Assembly: GCA_036924285.1 (NCBI GenBank)
Contig: JAYKYS010000009.1
Location: 21,184,001-21,248,000 of the forward strand
Direction: 5' to 3'
From: Asterella californica
Taxonomy: Eukaryota > Streptophyta > Marchantiopsida > Marchantiales > Aytoniaceae
DNA length: 64,000 bases
Part shown: positions 46,447 to 58,089 of the stretch, one piece after another
Layout: each line of letters starts with the position of its first letter
Numbering within the stretch: the first letter of the stretch is position 1
Notes under the pieces: generated by a model
Seen by the model: only the letters and a program-made list of their open reading frames with translations
Told to the model about the DNA's origin: nothing
Database searches by the model: none
Position numbers and translations under genes: made by a program

Positions 46447-46546
46447 GGACCACCGCCTGTTCTTACCTCTTGTTTTACGGACTTGTTACTATCGTCGGAC
46501 CACCGCCTGTTCTTATCTCTTGTTTTACGGACTTGTAACTATCGTC
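46447..46546. repeat. 50-bp tandem duplication
   Basis: Two units starting GGACCACCGCCTGTTCTTA at 46447 and 46497, nearly identical. Confidence 0.85.
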
Positions 46547-46649
46547 TGATGATATTATCTTGCCTGTTCTACTTCTGATGTTACCGGGACTTTTCATGTA
46601 TTCTTTTGGTTTCAAATGTAACTATCGTCTGCTCTGCTGCTAGTATCAG

Positions 46650-46731
46650 GCCACTTGTGTCACTGCGTGTTGTTTCTAATGGTATTATCGCCACTTGTGT
46701 CACTGCGTGTTGTTTCTAATGCTATTATCGC
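46650..46731. repeat. 40-bp tandem duplication
   Basis: Two units starting GCCACTTGTGTCACTGCGTG (or GGCCAC) at about 46650 and 46690, differing at one or two bases. Confidence 0.85.
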
Positions 46732-48699
46732 ATCTGCTTCTCCTGTGTCTTTAGCGCGTCAGGTCAAGCGCACAGCAATTCGATTCTATTCAATTGAGAT
46801 TTGACGACCTTACTGCTTGACCAAGAGTGGAATGCTTATACGCTACTGAAGCTTCGTTTCATGTCCAGTTACTCTGTTTGTACCACGCTCGTATGGATCG
46901 AACGGTTCCAAGGATGGCTACAGTCAATGCGGTGAACAATTCCTACTTCATTTCACTCATTGCAACTGTCCTTTGCATTTCTATCGAACTATTCCATGTT
47001 TTCTTTGTCTGTAGTGCAAATGGAGATGTCGTGTACAAACCTCCATGGATTTCGTTCTGGACATTATCCATCGATGCGCTGCTGTCCAACTTCAAGCAAG
47101 ACTATAATTCTCTGTAAGGGTACCAACTTCATGCCCATAGCTTCTGGAATCTGTTTCCTTTGCGATGTCTGATAACGTAGATAAACTTTCCAACTCGTAC
47201 GGATAGGCAATTTCATCCATGTCACCCGATGATGAAGTCATGGATTTCATTCTCGCAACTTTCATAGCCGAGTCTGTCAGTCCATCACTTTCGACAGAAT
47301 GCAACCATCAACATGAATCGCTCCGCTTTGATCTTTTGGGAGCTGTTTGCTGCCACGACATTACATCTCAATGCAATGTCGACCGTTTCAAATATTGATG
47401 ACATTACCATCCCACCCTTTTTACTATAAGAGCGTGTTATCCTTTTCAGATATCAAACTGTATGGTCTTAGAACTTACATCTACATAGACTTTGATTTCT
47501 TTCCAATACTACCAGTCTACATAGCACTTTTCATATCCGTCTCATGTCGTTAAGACGAGTGACGAGTGTGAAGCGAGCAAGCATCCGATCGATCCCAAGC
47601 GAAACATGAAGAGTATCCTTTCCAAAACAGTTTGAACTCTCATGGACTGTCAACTGCACGGGTGAGGACCTAGATATGGAGAAGCACTGAACACCTAACT
47701 GTAAATTCCTCGAAGAAGAGTGTACCAGCTGTCTATTTTTGATCGAGAGAGGGAGGAGCCTGCTACATCTTCATGTCCAAGGGGTGATTTCTCTCCAAAC
47801 TACGAGCATCATCTAGGTGAAGCAACGACTTCTAAATATTCTAGAATGGAAGAGACCGGACAAACCATTGGGAGGGGAAGTTTGTCAAGCAACTAACGAA
47901 TAGAGTCATGGATACCTTTGTTGGTACGCTTGGTTACTATATGAAGGACAAAGTTGAGGCTCATCACAAATCCGCAATGAAGAATATCACGGACAATATC
48001 CTCGATGATTGAGAGGAATTATGCATATTATTCGAACACGCAGATATAAAAACCGAGTGAAATTAAATTACACCAACATTCTTCAATGCGCGCACCAGTT
48101 CAATAAATACCGCAGCGGACATCCATTAGGTACAAACTCTCAAGGCCTGCTTAAGATCGATGATCAGATCAAGTAAATATATGCCTTCTTGTAGATGGCT
48201 TTGGTATGTGGGATTCTGAAAGCTCCGATATGATCTTTTGTGGAAGACAATCGTACGTCTCGAGACTATCATCATTGCAGATTTTGACAATTTTTTCTTT
48301 GTCCATACACTTGCACGTTACTTTACTGTCGAGCAACCCAACTGGGACATTGTCGACAAGGAGGAGTCCATTCTTGCTGCTTCTCCAACCCTTCACAGAC
48401 ACAAGACCGTGCTAAACTTCACTGAGGTTTGTAACCTTCCATAGTATATCTCTCTCTGCAGCGCTCCGGAACAAAATCTTGGAGCGACAAGAACTTACGA
48501 AGATAATAAACTTACTGTATTTTTGACATCGTTGAACTTAATACTGAACTGCTTGGTACTAACTCTTTCATGTATTGTGAATGCATCTAACACCTCCAGA
48601 AGATCGCCCGCTAGCCTTGTAGGACGAGACATGGAGTTTTCGATTGGATGACACTCTCCTTTTATACTAGAGCAAAGGCCTTGCACAACTTGTAGCTTA
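46732..48699. other. No recognisable gene; a few coding-like fragments
   Basis: Short open stretches at 46827-47117 and 48238-48444 (both plus) have normal amino-acid texture but no family match and no clear splice links. They could be eroded gene fragments. Confidence 0.35.
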
Positions 48700-49125
48700 T
48701 CATCGGTCTGGTTCACGAGAATAGACAAAGCAGAGCTTGCAGTTTATTGCCGATTCAGTTCATGAGCATTGACAAAGCAGGGCTTGCAGTTTATTACAAG
48801 TATAACTGTATACTTTTGAATAGACAGAAGAGCTTGCAGTTTATTACGAGTACAACTTTATACTTTTCAATATATTGCAATACCTTATAGACCAACTAAG
48901 TTCCATAGCTTGTGATTGATCAGGTTCATGAGCATAGACAAAGCAGAACTTGCAGTTTATTACCGGCCCAGTTCATGAGCATAGACACAACAGAGCTTGC
49001 AGATTATTACTAATACAAATGTATACTTTTGAATAGACAGCAGAGCTTGTAGTTTATTACCAGTACAACTATATAGTTTTGAATATAGTGCAACACATTA
49101 CAGACTGATTGTTCACTATCTCGTG
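48700..49125. repeat. 213-bp duplicated block with three sub-repeats each
   Basis: AGCTTGCAGTTTATTAC-like words occur at 48735, 48782, 48832 and again at 48948, 48995, 49045. Each of the second set is 213 bp after the first, so a three-unit block was duplicated once. The words TTCATGAGCATAGACA and GTATACTTTTGAATAGACAG recur with them. Confidence 0.8.
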
Positions 49126-49170
49126 TTCTATGGAACTCTACTTTCGTCTGGTTGTGATACAAAAATTTTA

Positions 49171-49272
49171 CGCTACATGCTTACGTTGAATGAAAGAATA
49201 ATGGATCCTTGAGTATGTGAAGATGTCGTGAAAATTGCACGCTGCACGGTTACGTTCAATGAAAGAATAATG
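49171..49272. repeat. 60-bp direct duplication
   Basis: AAAATTTTACGCTACATGC...GAAAGAATAATG at 49171 and AAAATTGCACGCTGCACGG...GAAAGAATAATG at 49231; offset 60. Confidence 0.7.
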
Positions 49273-51750
49273 ACCACGTGCAAGAAAAGCAGAAAGCAGA
49301 AATAAAATCAAAAGAACGAAATGAATGACATTTTCACGAATAGAGACCACACATGCAAGCCTTTAGCCGAAAAATAAATCTATCTAGAGTATTTTGACCG
49401 CAGTATGAACTATGAATGTACAAGGTGAATATGCTCTCCACAGACTATGATGAATATAATGCGTTTGTTACATGATAGTTTCCGAGAGTGTTGTCGTGTC
49501 GTGGCTTTGGTCAAAGTTGAAGTAGGCTCGACAGGCACGTGTATCACACGAAGAAGAAAAAATGAAAAAGATATCATCTCTTACATGAAAATCCAAATTC
49601 GATTCTTTGCATTATTGCTCTAAAGACACTCTTAGGACTAAAATTGAACTTTTTACACAATTTTCGGATCTTTATTTTTATTGCACCAAGTGGTGTTGTT
49701 AGCTTCCCATGGGCACTTTATTTACTTTAAATTGAAGCTTAATGACGAAGCTAGGAGGTTCAACAGATGAGAAAATCAAGCTAGACTCTAGCTTATTGAT
49801 GCTGATTGGATATTTGCAGTTTTTGGCGCTATACTAAGGGTGCAAGGGGGCTACTTAGGCATTATCTAGGAAAACCTCATGTACTGTGACGTAAGGAAGC
49901 AACTTGTATCTGTGACATATTGGCAGACGTTTTAGAGCATTGGGAGGTCCAATGCATGCGCACAAGGTTTCATTGAGTTCAGATCTGTGCAAGCTACACA
50001 ATGGTTAAGATGGTTCGTGAACAGGCGAATAAGGAAGTGTGTTCTCGAGAGAATTGGGACGTAGAGAAGAAGATTAGGAGTGCTTCAGTGACATACGAAG
50101 GAGAATTGGACTGTCCGGACCATTCCGAAGTCCAAACTTGCTATCCTTGGATCCATCGAGATTAGAACACCGAGTTCTTCAAGAAATTGAAGGAGATACG
50201 AAGTTTCATCGGATGACTTAGGAGATGTGAGAAAATTGACTCGCAAGGAGATGCTTACGTCAGATTTTCGTTCGTCTGTGATCTAAAGTTGGGTTGCTCT
50301 TCGCAATCGGTGTTCCAAGCTCTTTGTTCTTGGTGCTTACGTGATCAAGGAGTCCTTATCTAAACATGAGAAGATAGTACATAGATCAAATTGCTGTGTT
50401 GTACAAGGTGATTGAATTTGAGTTGCAAGGGAACGATTTATGTTAGTCTTTTTGCTCCTTGCGATCAAATTTCTTGCGTGGTTTTGCGAGTGGAACTCTA
50501 AACGGCTTGTTTGGAGTCTTGTTGAATTCATGGTAGCCAAATCTATCTATCTCAAATCAGGCGGTCCGTTTTGCAGGTGTGCGTAGTTTTAAGCCGCAGG
50601 GAGGAGTTTTTGGAGGTTCGGTCACTTATGACTAAACATCGGAGATATCTCGGCTGTCGAGAGTCGGATCTAAGAGTTCTTGGAGTCAACTGAGTCAAGA
50701 TGGAAGACCCTATCGATATATGAAGACCGTTTGACAAAAAGAGAAATTTCTCAAATATGTCTCTTTTGGTTTCTTTCCTACGATTTTCATCTTTTTTGGA
50801 TTTGTTAGAGTTCTGTTGGTTATGTACGGCTTGTGGTAGCTAATTTTAGCCAAGTTTGAATCATGCGATACTGGTGCAAAGCTTTTTGTTAGCAAAGGAT
50901 GTTTCTTTTGCTTTGAGATACGCTTCAGTAGTTTTGGGTCTAGATTGAGATTCAAAGACTCGTTTTAGGAGTTTGGATGCATATTACAGACCACTCAAGT
51001 TTGTTTTCCAGTTTTGTGTTTTTAGAGAAAAAGAAATAGGAGTGTATATAAAGTGAGAGTTGGTATCTTGCCAAACTTGTTCTCGTGGTTGTTTCTCTCT
51101 TTCTTGCCTTTGTTTAGCACACGATATCTCGACAGACAAGAACCTCACATTATCCTAGACAACCTTCATGCAAAATTTGATACAATAGCGTGTTCTAGCA
51201 AATCATTCTTTCGATGAAAAATCTCACACGACTCTTCTACTTGATCTTATAATTTATATTTAGTAACATTATCGACATATATGTATAGAGGATCTCTCAA
51301 CACGATCTCGTGTTGTCTTGGACTAGTTCGTTCATTGAATTCACTTTTGATTGTCAATTATTTTTGAATTTTACGTCCAAAGCTGAGTCATGTGTTAGAT
51401 CATAGTTGGAACTATTAAAATTAGTAGGAATACCTTATAACTCAAGATTACCATATAGAGTACAAAATAATTGACGCAGATGGTAGATCGCTTATAGTAT
51501 GAGTATTTTTGCTATGCGTTTACACATAGTTTACTATAGGTTTTTAGTATTTTATTAAATCCTGAAATATAAGAAACTTTTTCCACATTCGGATTGATCA
51601 CCATCGTGAGGCAATGTGAATGACTCTGTTATGGAACGGTACGCGAGCAGTTATCAAAGTCTTAACAGTAATAGAGAACGGACGACACAAAACTCGTTGT
51701 ATATCTGTGACGAAGCTCCGCACCTCAAGAGCGCATTTGATTCATAAATT
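49273..51750. other. No recognisable gene
   Basis: AT-rich non-coding sequence. At about 51042-51052 there is a TGTATATAAAGTG, a core-promoter-like TATA word on the plus strand, with no reading frame after it. It may belong to an old LTR, but I could find no matching second LTR. Confidence 0.35.
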
Positions 51751-51752
51751 TT

Positions 51753-51870
51753 TTCGTCCTTTTAGACATAATTGAGCAATTCTCGCAAAGTTGAATTTTA
51801 CAAACACGTTCTTCGTCCTTTTGACATAATTGGGCAATTCTGACGAAGGTGAATTTTATGAGTGTGAAGA
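51753..51870. repeat. 59-bp tandem duplication
   Basis: TTCGTCCTTTTxGACATAATTG starts at 51753 and at 51812; both units continue through GCAATTCT...GAATTTTA. Confidence 0.75.
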
Positions 51871-52144
51871 AGAATATTTGTCGATTCAACGTCTAACTAC
51901 CGAAGCCTTCAAGAGGAATTTGCATATGTATCAGGTGAGTCAATGAAATGTCATGGACACTGCAAATCGAATGTCTAACACTTTACCTTCTCATTCGTTT
52001 CTCGAAGACATAGTAATCGAAGACGAATAATCGACGTGCTAATTCGTGATAAAGTCTAAGTCAGTCTTACTGTAGGAGAAGATGTTGTATCACAAAGCCG
52101 CAGATATTGCATCCGTTGTAAATGATGTTTTCTCGAGTTCAGAG
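51871..52144. other. Possible retrotransposon RNase H scrap
   Basis: EFAYVSGES near 51919-51945 and a following SNTLPS-like phrase resemble the end of a gypsy RNase H (YVPGESN...LSRLP), but it is too short and broken to be sure. Confidence 0.25.
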
Positions 52145-52263
52145 TCACTTTCAGAGGTTAGACCTGTAGGTGATCAATAGTCGATCAACTCACTGAGAGC
52201 GTCATTGTATCTCCTTAGAACTTGAAAACAGCTCAAACTAGATGTTGTAGAGCGAGCAAGCAT
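52145..52263 (+). repeat. 120-bp direct repeat, left copy
   Basis: Begins TCACTTTCAGAGGTTAGACC and ends GAGCGAGCAAGCAT; matches 53561-53680. The phrase ATCATTGTATCTCCTTAGAA is repeated once more at 52262. Confidence 0.85.
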
Positions 52264-52396
52264 CATTGTATCTCCTTAGAACTTGAATTTGAGCCCGGCG
52301 GAGTAGTGTAGTGATTCGGATGTGAAGATCATATCGTGAAGCAACCCCCATCACTACCTCGCTTTAGTTGTATTTCCTACTAGATTGGTAGATACA

Positions 52397-53577
52397 TGGC
52401 GGCAGTAACAGAGGATTCTCTTGCTGTAGCTATGCAAGCGGTTCCTCCTAGAAAGGAACGTCTGCAGAAAGCCTTTAATGATCTTGAATTTACAGATAGC
52501 AGCTCTCGCAAGCTGCACTGTGGAATGGAAAGAGCTTGAGGAACGCTTTGCGGAAGTTGAAATAGCCGTGCAAAAGCGTCTGGAATATCTGGCTGCGAAG
52601 GAGAAGTCTTTTGATGCCAAAACTAAAGAAGCACACGAGGCCCTTGATAAACGAGAAGAGGCCGTTTTTGCTAGAGAGCAAGCATCATTGTCTCGTGTGC
52701 AAGAACAGAAAGACTCTGCTATAGCAGTGATTTTCGAGGAGAAACGCAAGTGGTTGGAAGAACGATCACGGCTTGAAGCTGAAGCTGCTGCTAAGGTCGC
52801 TCAGAACGCCATTACTCAGACGCCCGCTGTCAATCATGTAGTGGAAGCTATCAAGGCAGAAATCCCCGTCGCAGTTTCTAACGGTCCTATTAGTGCTCAG
52901 GCCATGGAGGTTGATGTTGCATCACCAAAGCTTATTGGAGCTCCCGCTGTCATCATTGTAGCTGTCTCTGTCAAGGAGGAACCGACCAACGATGTCGTTA
53001 GTAAAGATGCAGGCAAGACCGACACTACTAGCACTCTCGCTGTCAAAGTAGTAGTGCCTGAGGTGAGGGTGCGTCCACAGCTAAGTCACTATGCGAGAAC
53101 ATGGATGGTGATGGACTAAGAAAGTACATTGTCGACCATCGGAGAGATGTTGCTGCCTTGCGTGTTGAGCTGCCCTTCGCATTTCAGTGTGCGATTGACC
53201 CTGCACGCCTGGTCCTCAATGCACTGGATGGTTACCACCATCCAGAGCTGGGGACTATCGCTAGCAACCAAAGGGCAGATAAGAAGGAATCAAGAGCATC
53301 GACTAACCGCTGTGCTTGCATCCTTCTGCTGGAGTGCCTTGCTGTGGTGTTGGCTGATCATGTACTAGGAGCGGATCACCTCGTGGTGTCTTCCAATATC
53401 AAGGAGTCTGCCAAGGAAGTCACTGACCAATGGATATCCAAGATGACAATCCATGGAGATGCGTCCTCTAGCAATTCTTTGGATGTTCAGGCTTTTCTAC
53501 AGCTTTTGGTAACTTTTGGTATTGCTTCGGAGTATAATGATGACGAGCTGTGCAAACTCGTCACTTTCGGAGGTTAG
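52397..53577 (+). pseudogene. FRIGIDA-like gene copy, frameshifted and truncated
   Basis: FRIGIDA-like proteins are plant nuclear scaffold proteins linked to chromatin and flowering control. Start at ATG 52397 (MAAVTEDSLAVAM) with the family phrase KERLQKAFNDLE. An apparent extra T in GAATTTACAG (52486-52495) shifts frame into LASCTVEWKELEERF and a long coiled coil (residues about 45-135). A low-complexity linker follows. A lost base near 53083 shifts frame into SLCENMDGDGLRKYI, the start of the Frigida domain, which continues with DPARLVLNALDGY, CILLLECL and FLQLLVTFGIASEY. It stops at a TAG at 53575, inside the right direct repeat, so the C-terminal half of the domain is absent. No introns are needed, which hints at a processed copy. 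No upstream promoter is visible. Confidence 0.78.
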
Positions 53578-53680
53578 ACCTGTAGGTGACCGATAGCCGA
53601 TCAGCTCACTGAAAACATCATTGTATCTCCTTAGAACTTGAAAATGAGCTCGAACTAGATGTTGTAGAGCGAGCAAGCAT
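53561..53680 (+). repeat. 120-bp direct repeat, right copy
   Basis: Matches 52145-52263 with about a dozen differences. Its first 17 bases are also the last codons of the FRIGIDA-like frame. Confidence 0.85.
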
Positions 53681-53689
53681 AGTAGATGA

Positions 53690-54940
53690 CAGGACCACGT
53701 TTGAAACATCAGCACAACCTCCTGGGTTTCAACGGTTTGTGCCCGTAGCAGCAGAAGCAGACCTTGATGAATTGCTTGACTGCTAGATGGTCAGGCTGAC
53801 CAACCAAGTTTGACATCAAACAACTTATGTGATGGGTTGACATCACGTAAGAGTACACCCTAGGATTGACATCCATTCTGGAGTGAACTCGATCCTCCAT
53901 CGAGATGATAACCGATTTGTGTATGTTGAGCTTAGTCCCGGAAATTGTTTCGTATATGACAACTACTCCTTGCACCTTCTGAAAGTTGTCCACACTTGCT
54001 TTGTAGCTGGAGCCCGGTGTTGTCTGCGAATAGTTGTTGCAGGATCGATTTCCCATTAGTGAGCTTCAGATCTTGGATTTTCTCTTCTTTCTCTTGGCAA
54101 GTCTAGTATCGACATCAGAGGATCAGTGGCTATTGGAAGAAGCGTGGGTGCTAAGGGGCAGCCTTGACGTACTCCTCTGTTGATGCTAATGCCTTCTGAA
54201 AAATTTCTGTTCATGTGAACCTTGGATTGAGCTCCTTCAACTAGCCCATTCGTCAGCTCTATGTCCTCCTCGCTCATCTTCATCGCTCGCATCGTCTCTC
54301 ACACAGAACGGTATGGTTGATGCGGTCGTAAGCTTTTTGAAATCCAGTTTCATGAATATTGTAGGAGATTTCTTCCTTGCGGCCCACTCCTGTCTCAACT
54401 TGAAAACTAAGATGTCGTCAGAATCTGTGATGAACCTTTTCTGCTTGTGGTCGATGAGTTGCGATAGTATCAACCTCATTCGGTTTGCAATGATCTTCGC
54501 GTTGATTTTGTAAACTGTGTTGAGCATGGATAGCGGTCTCATGTTCTTCAACTAGTGCAGTTCCCCTTCTTTTGGGATGAGCTTAATTAATCCTTTCAGT
54601 GATGTTCCAAGTTAGTGCATTGCTCTCCCAGTATTTGACAAGTAGATTGCACAACTCTTCCCTCCATTTGTGGTCCTAGTGCCCACATGGCTTTGGCTGC
54701 CAAGCTGTCGATACCCGACAACTTTTCTGCTTTTAGCTCCTTGACTATGCTTTTGATCTCGTCTTCAGTTGGGATTTGGACCCGCGCTGCATTTTGTTCT
54801 TCTATGAGACTCTTGTCGAGTTTCGCTTGTACCTTCGCCCTTAGTGTGCTCTCCATCTTGACTATATCATCTCTTGCGTATAACTTATTGTAGTAGTTGT
54901 GGATCTCCTGCATGACTTCCTCATTATGAGAGAATACGCG
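53690..54940 (-). pseudogene. LINE reverse-transcriptase remnant
   Basis: Read right to left. EEVMQEIHNYYNKLYA and ELKAEKLSGIDSLAAKAMW (54930-54700) match the start of a non-LTR reverse transcriptase. MRPLSMLNTVYKINAKIIANRM and FMKLDFKK (54551-54390) give the first polymerase blocks, with the LDFKKA-type catalytic aspartate. GVRQGCPLAPTLLPIA (54180-54130) is the next block. The catalytic box reads LFADN at 54019-54030 instead of FADD, by one G to A change. SGTKLNIHKS-like sequence follows. Several frame changes occur. No endonuclease domain or poly-A tail is seen, so both ends are missing. This type of enzyme can also make processed gene copies, relevant to the neighbouring FRIGIDA-like copy. 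Confidence 0.82.
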
Positions 54941-57320
54941 AGTAATTAATTGCTTAGCCTACAATAAATGGATGAATGTTCTATTCTATCTTGTCGAATA
55001 GAACACCTGCTATTCTTCGTTTGAAACATCAGCGTTTTGTGGAACTTCCATCAAAAACACTGTTCACTCGACTAATCCAGATCTCTACAGTAACCAATGG
55101 TGGGTTGTGGGTACCGGATGAAAACCGGTAAAGTTTTCCATCACAACACCACGTTTCCTTCCTCGAACTGGATCAAATTCAGGCGGGGAGTACTTAGTTA
55201 CTCAAGGCATGGGCTAAAGTTTCCACTGAATTAGTTTGGGACCCTCCTGCTATAATACTTTCGCTTCAGCAAGCCCTCAGCTTGTTACAGTGGTCTTAGA
55301 TGGTCCCATGGTCCATCGATTCCAGAAGCACAGGATCACCTCACATTTCAGCACATCCAAGCAGGACTATCCAGCCTTGGGATCTACTATATAAGGATCT
55401 ACTATGTAAGTAGAATGTCAGCGATTCAGAAGCTTTGTGATGTTACATGTACCTAAAGTGTGTCTGTTGGAGATGTTCCGTCTTTGTACACTCATGAGTA
55501 CCTTGTCTGGAGACTTAGGGAACACCTACTTACTCTATTGTGGAGACCACTGTTCGAGGAGAAATATCTGAAAACCTGCTTGATTTACGTCTTCTTCTAC
55601 GTTTCTACTGACGATTATATTATTCACCAGACGACAGCCGTTTTATTATTAAGGTTGTCAGTTTTATTCCGGTAAATATTTTTTCGATCATTTGCATTTC
55701 CGGCTGGTTGTAAATCTGGTGTTTTTTCTTCCTTGAAACTTCACATGGTTTTTGAACTTTAACGTAAGTGGAAGTCGACGATTTGACATTTCAGTCTTCA
55801 ACGGTTCCGGGAAGATGGCTGTGCACATGCGTTTCGTCCGACAGTCCCAAGAAGTTACAAGTCTATTTCTGAAAACCCTAGTTTTCACAACGGAACCTTG
55901 TCCTTCAGAAATTGACAAGAGTAACGGAAATATCCAAAACCTGCCGGAACGTCTGACACTAAATTCCGGATCTCCCCGAACAGTGGTGGAGACGGCTTGT
56001 ACCTGGATGTGTAAATAGCAGTCAACAGGTTCGTTTTGGTTCAAAACGGCTTATGTTGAGCATGCTGGGCTTTACACTTGGTGTGTATGGAGCTGAAGAA
56101 CATGGCAATCTTAGCCTGGTAGTCAAGTTCACCATTTCTGCTGGCACTGTTATACGGTTGTGAGGTGAGACGTCACCAAGGGACTTCACTCGTCGTGGAC
56201 ATTGTTTCGCCGTAAAAATCCCATTTCTCGTTTTTCTGATAGCTTTAGATCTTAACAGCTGTTCCATTTCTTCCGTGTCACATCATGACGGTGGAAGTGG
56301 CATGTTCTACGTCGGTAGGACAGTACACTGGGACACGACAGCGCTAACTCGGTTATATCCATAAAGTAGTTGTTCTTCCCAAGTCGGTTTTATTCTCACG
56401 TATATATCTCCATTTGGGAACAGTTCACATTATTCACCTCTTCGCGAGATGGAAGACGCAAGGACGTTCAACCGTGCAGATATATATTCACCCTCTTCCA
56501 TCTTTTGATGGAGGAGGCAAATATGCATGGGATTAATTGACGACTGGATGCCGGACTTAGTACTTTTTGAAGCACGCAGATCTGCCCATGCTTTTGGGGT
56601 TATGTATTTCATTCTCGCGTCATCTTCTTCGGTTACCTTTTAATATTTATCAGAACTTTTGATTTTTGATTTTGCTTTTTATTCTAATTTTTTATGTAGT
56701 ATTTATATATTATCGGTTATAATCTAACATAATATCCAATGAGAATAATTTATAATTTGAGTATTATAATGTGTGTAATACGTGAATCGAACTGACTCAA
56801 CCGATTACAGAAAACTAAAGGGAGAGAATTAGTATATTACAGGAAAAATCTTTGGACTTATAAGTTCTGTAATATGTTTTGGTGTCGCGTCGAACGGCAG
56901 CCGGGAAGACTGAAAACAATGAGATAAAGCAAGGCCATGGAGAAGCTACGCAGGATTAGGAATTTTCAACGGATTATATTTCATACAGTTTTGCTTTGTA
57001 TCGATTGTTAATGACTTTTTACGTTATTAATAACATTTTACTGTATCAGTACTTTGTGTAACCGCTCCTTTCATTACTTTATTTACAGGTTCTCCGAATT
57101 ACTTTGTGTCCGAAATATTAAATTTTCCACTCTTTGTTAATGTTTAATAAGTTATGAATAATATTTTTTCCATTCATCTTATTTAAGGCCTACCATAAAT
57201 ATTAATTTTTTCAGTTCACTTATTCTTAAGCTTACCAAATATTAAGCTTTTCCATTTTTTTCCTAAGTAAATTTCATTTCGTATCTTTGCATACCAAAAA
57301 TCAAAAAAGATTTTTCACTT
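54941..57320. other. No recognisable gene
   Basis: Mixed sequence; several short open stretches (55460-55675, 55752-56018) without recognised domains. From about 56640 it becomes strongly AT-rich. Confidence 0.4.
56430..56535 (-). repeat. R1 fragment, minus strand
   Basis: ATATTCACCCTCTTCCATC...GATGGAGGAGGCAAATAT is the reverse complement of the terminal hairpin of R1 copy 2 (34098-34130). An imperfect extra ATTCACCTCTT...GATGGAAG lies just before it. Confidence 0.55.
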
Positions 57321-57326
57321 TGACTT

Positions 57327-57752
57327 TTGGGTAGTCCAGGACGACGACGGAGGAGTTCCGACTTTCCTACCTCCGTCCCTCCGTCGTGGCTTCAGACCGT
57401 TCCCGATCCCGATGTGCAGTTTGTGGCTTGTTATCTTCACTTTGACTCCTCCGGCATGACCTGTAATGATCCTCAGTCACCGCGATTCACAGTTACTTGG
57501 CTGTTTTCTCTCGTCTATCTTCCATCTATCAAACCAGAGTTTATGTTGCATGTATATTCTTTTCAAGACTATGCAATTAGGTTAGGTGAAAGTCAGAAAC
57601 AAATGATAAACTATTTGTTCTCTAGAACTAAGTGTTCGGAATATTACCGAGTAGTTTTCAAGAAAACCCCCTTCTTCTTTCCTTCCTATGGTTTACTACA
57701 CCGTTTTGAAGGTAACTTCTCTTCGTCTACCAGTCTTACCACTTTGCTTTAA
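57327..57752 (+). CDS. Hypothetical ORF, possible exon
   Basis: 141 codons starting MGSPGRRRRSSDFP. The part after about residue 35 (YLHFDSSGMTCN, FMLHVYSFQDYAIRLGES, CSEYYRVVFKKTPFFFPSYGLLHRFEG) looks like real protein. An exon boundary is possible at GAAG-GTAACT near 57710, with an acceptor TTTTGCAG at 57791-57798. No family recognised. It stands at the left border of the AT-rich region that contains the Helitron and may be part of the same element or an unrelated fragment. Confidence 0.3.
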   Translation: MGSPGRRRRSSDFPTSVPPSWLQTVPDPDVQFVACYLHFDSSGMTCNDPQSPRFTVTWLFSLVYLPSIKPEFMLHVYSFQDYAIRLGESQKQMINYLFSRTKCSEYYRVVFKKTPFFFPSYGLLHRFEGNFSSSTSLTTLL

Positions 57753-58089
57753 CTTCTTTTATATTCTTATCTAATATGATGTGATTATGTTTTGCAGGTG
57801 AAACAAAGTGATAGTATCGATCCAAAGCAAGACCTTTTTTCATAGCGATGTTGTATCTGTGAACTAAGTTTACGAGATCAAAACTACTGCTTTTAGTCAC
57901 CAAGGTAAGACCTAAGACATCTAAATGAAGTAGCTTTTTGTCTATTATCATGATTGTATATATAATTTCTATCTTGGATAAAAAGTGATATGTGCGTTTT
58001 TCACGTTCATATATACAATGGATTCCACTATGTTCAAAAAGGAAAAATGAAAAATAATTTCCACAGATGATACAGAAAGGAATGAACCC
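57753..58089. other. AT-rich spacer
   Basis: Contains the possible acceptor at 57791-57798; otherwise nothing recognised. Confidence 0.3.

Noticed and set aside
48169..48444. Overlapping open stretches on both strands as a gene
   Set aside because: No domain recognised, no splice sites linking to neighbours, and open stretches of this size are expected by chance.
51042..51052. TATATAAAG as promoter of a gene
   Set aside because: No reading frame or splice structure follows within 1 kb; left as a remark only.
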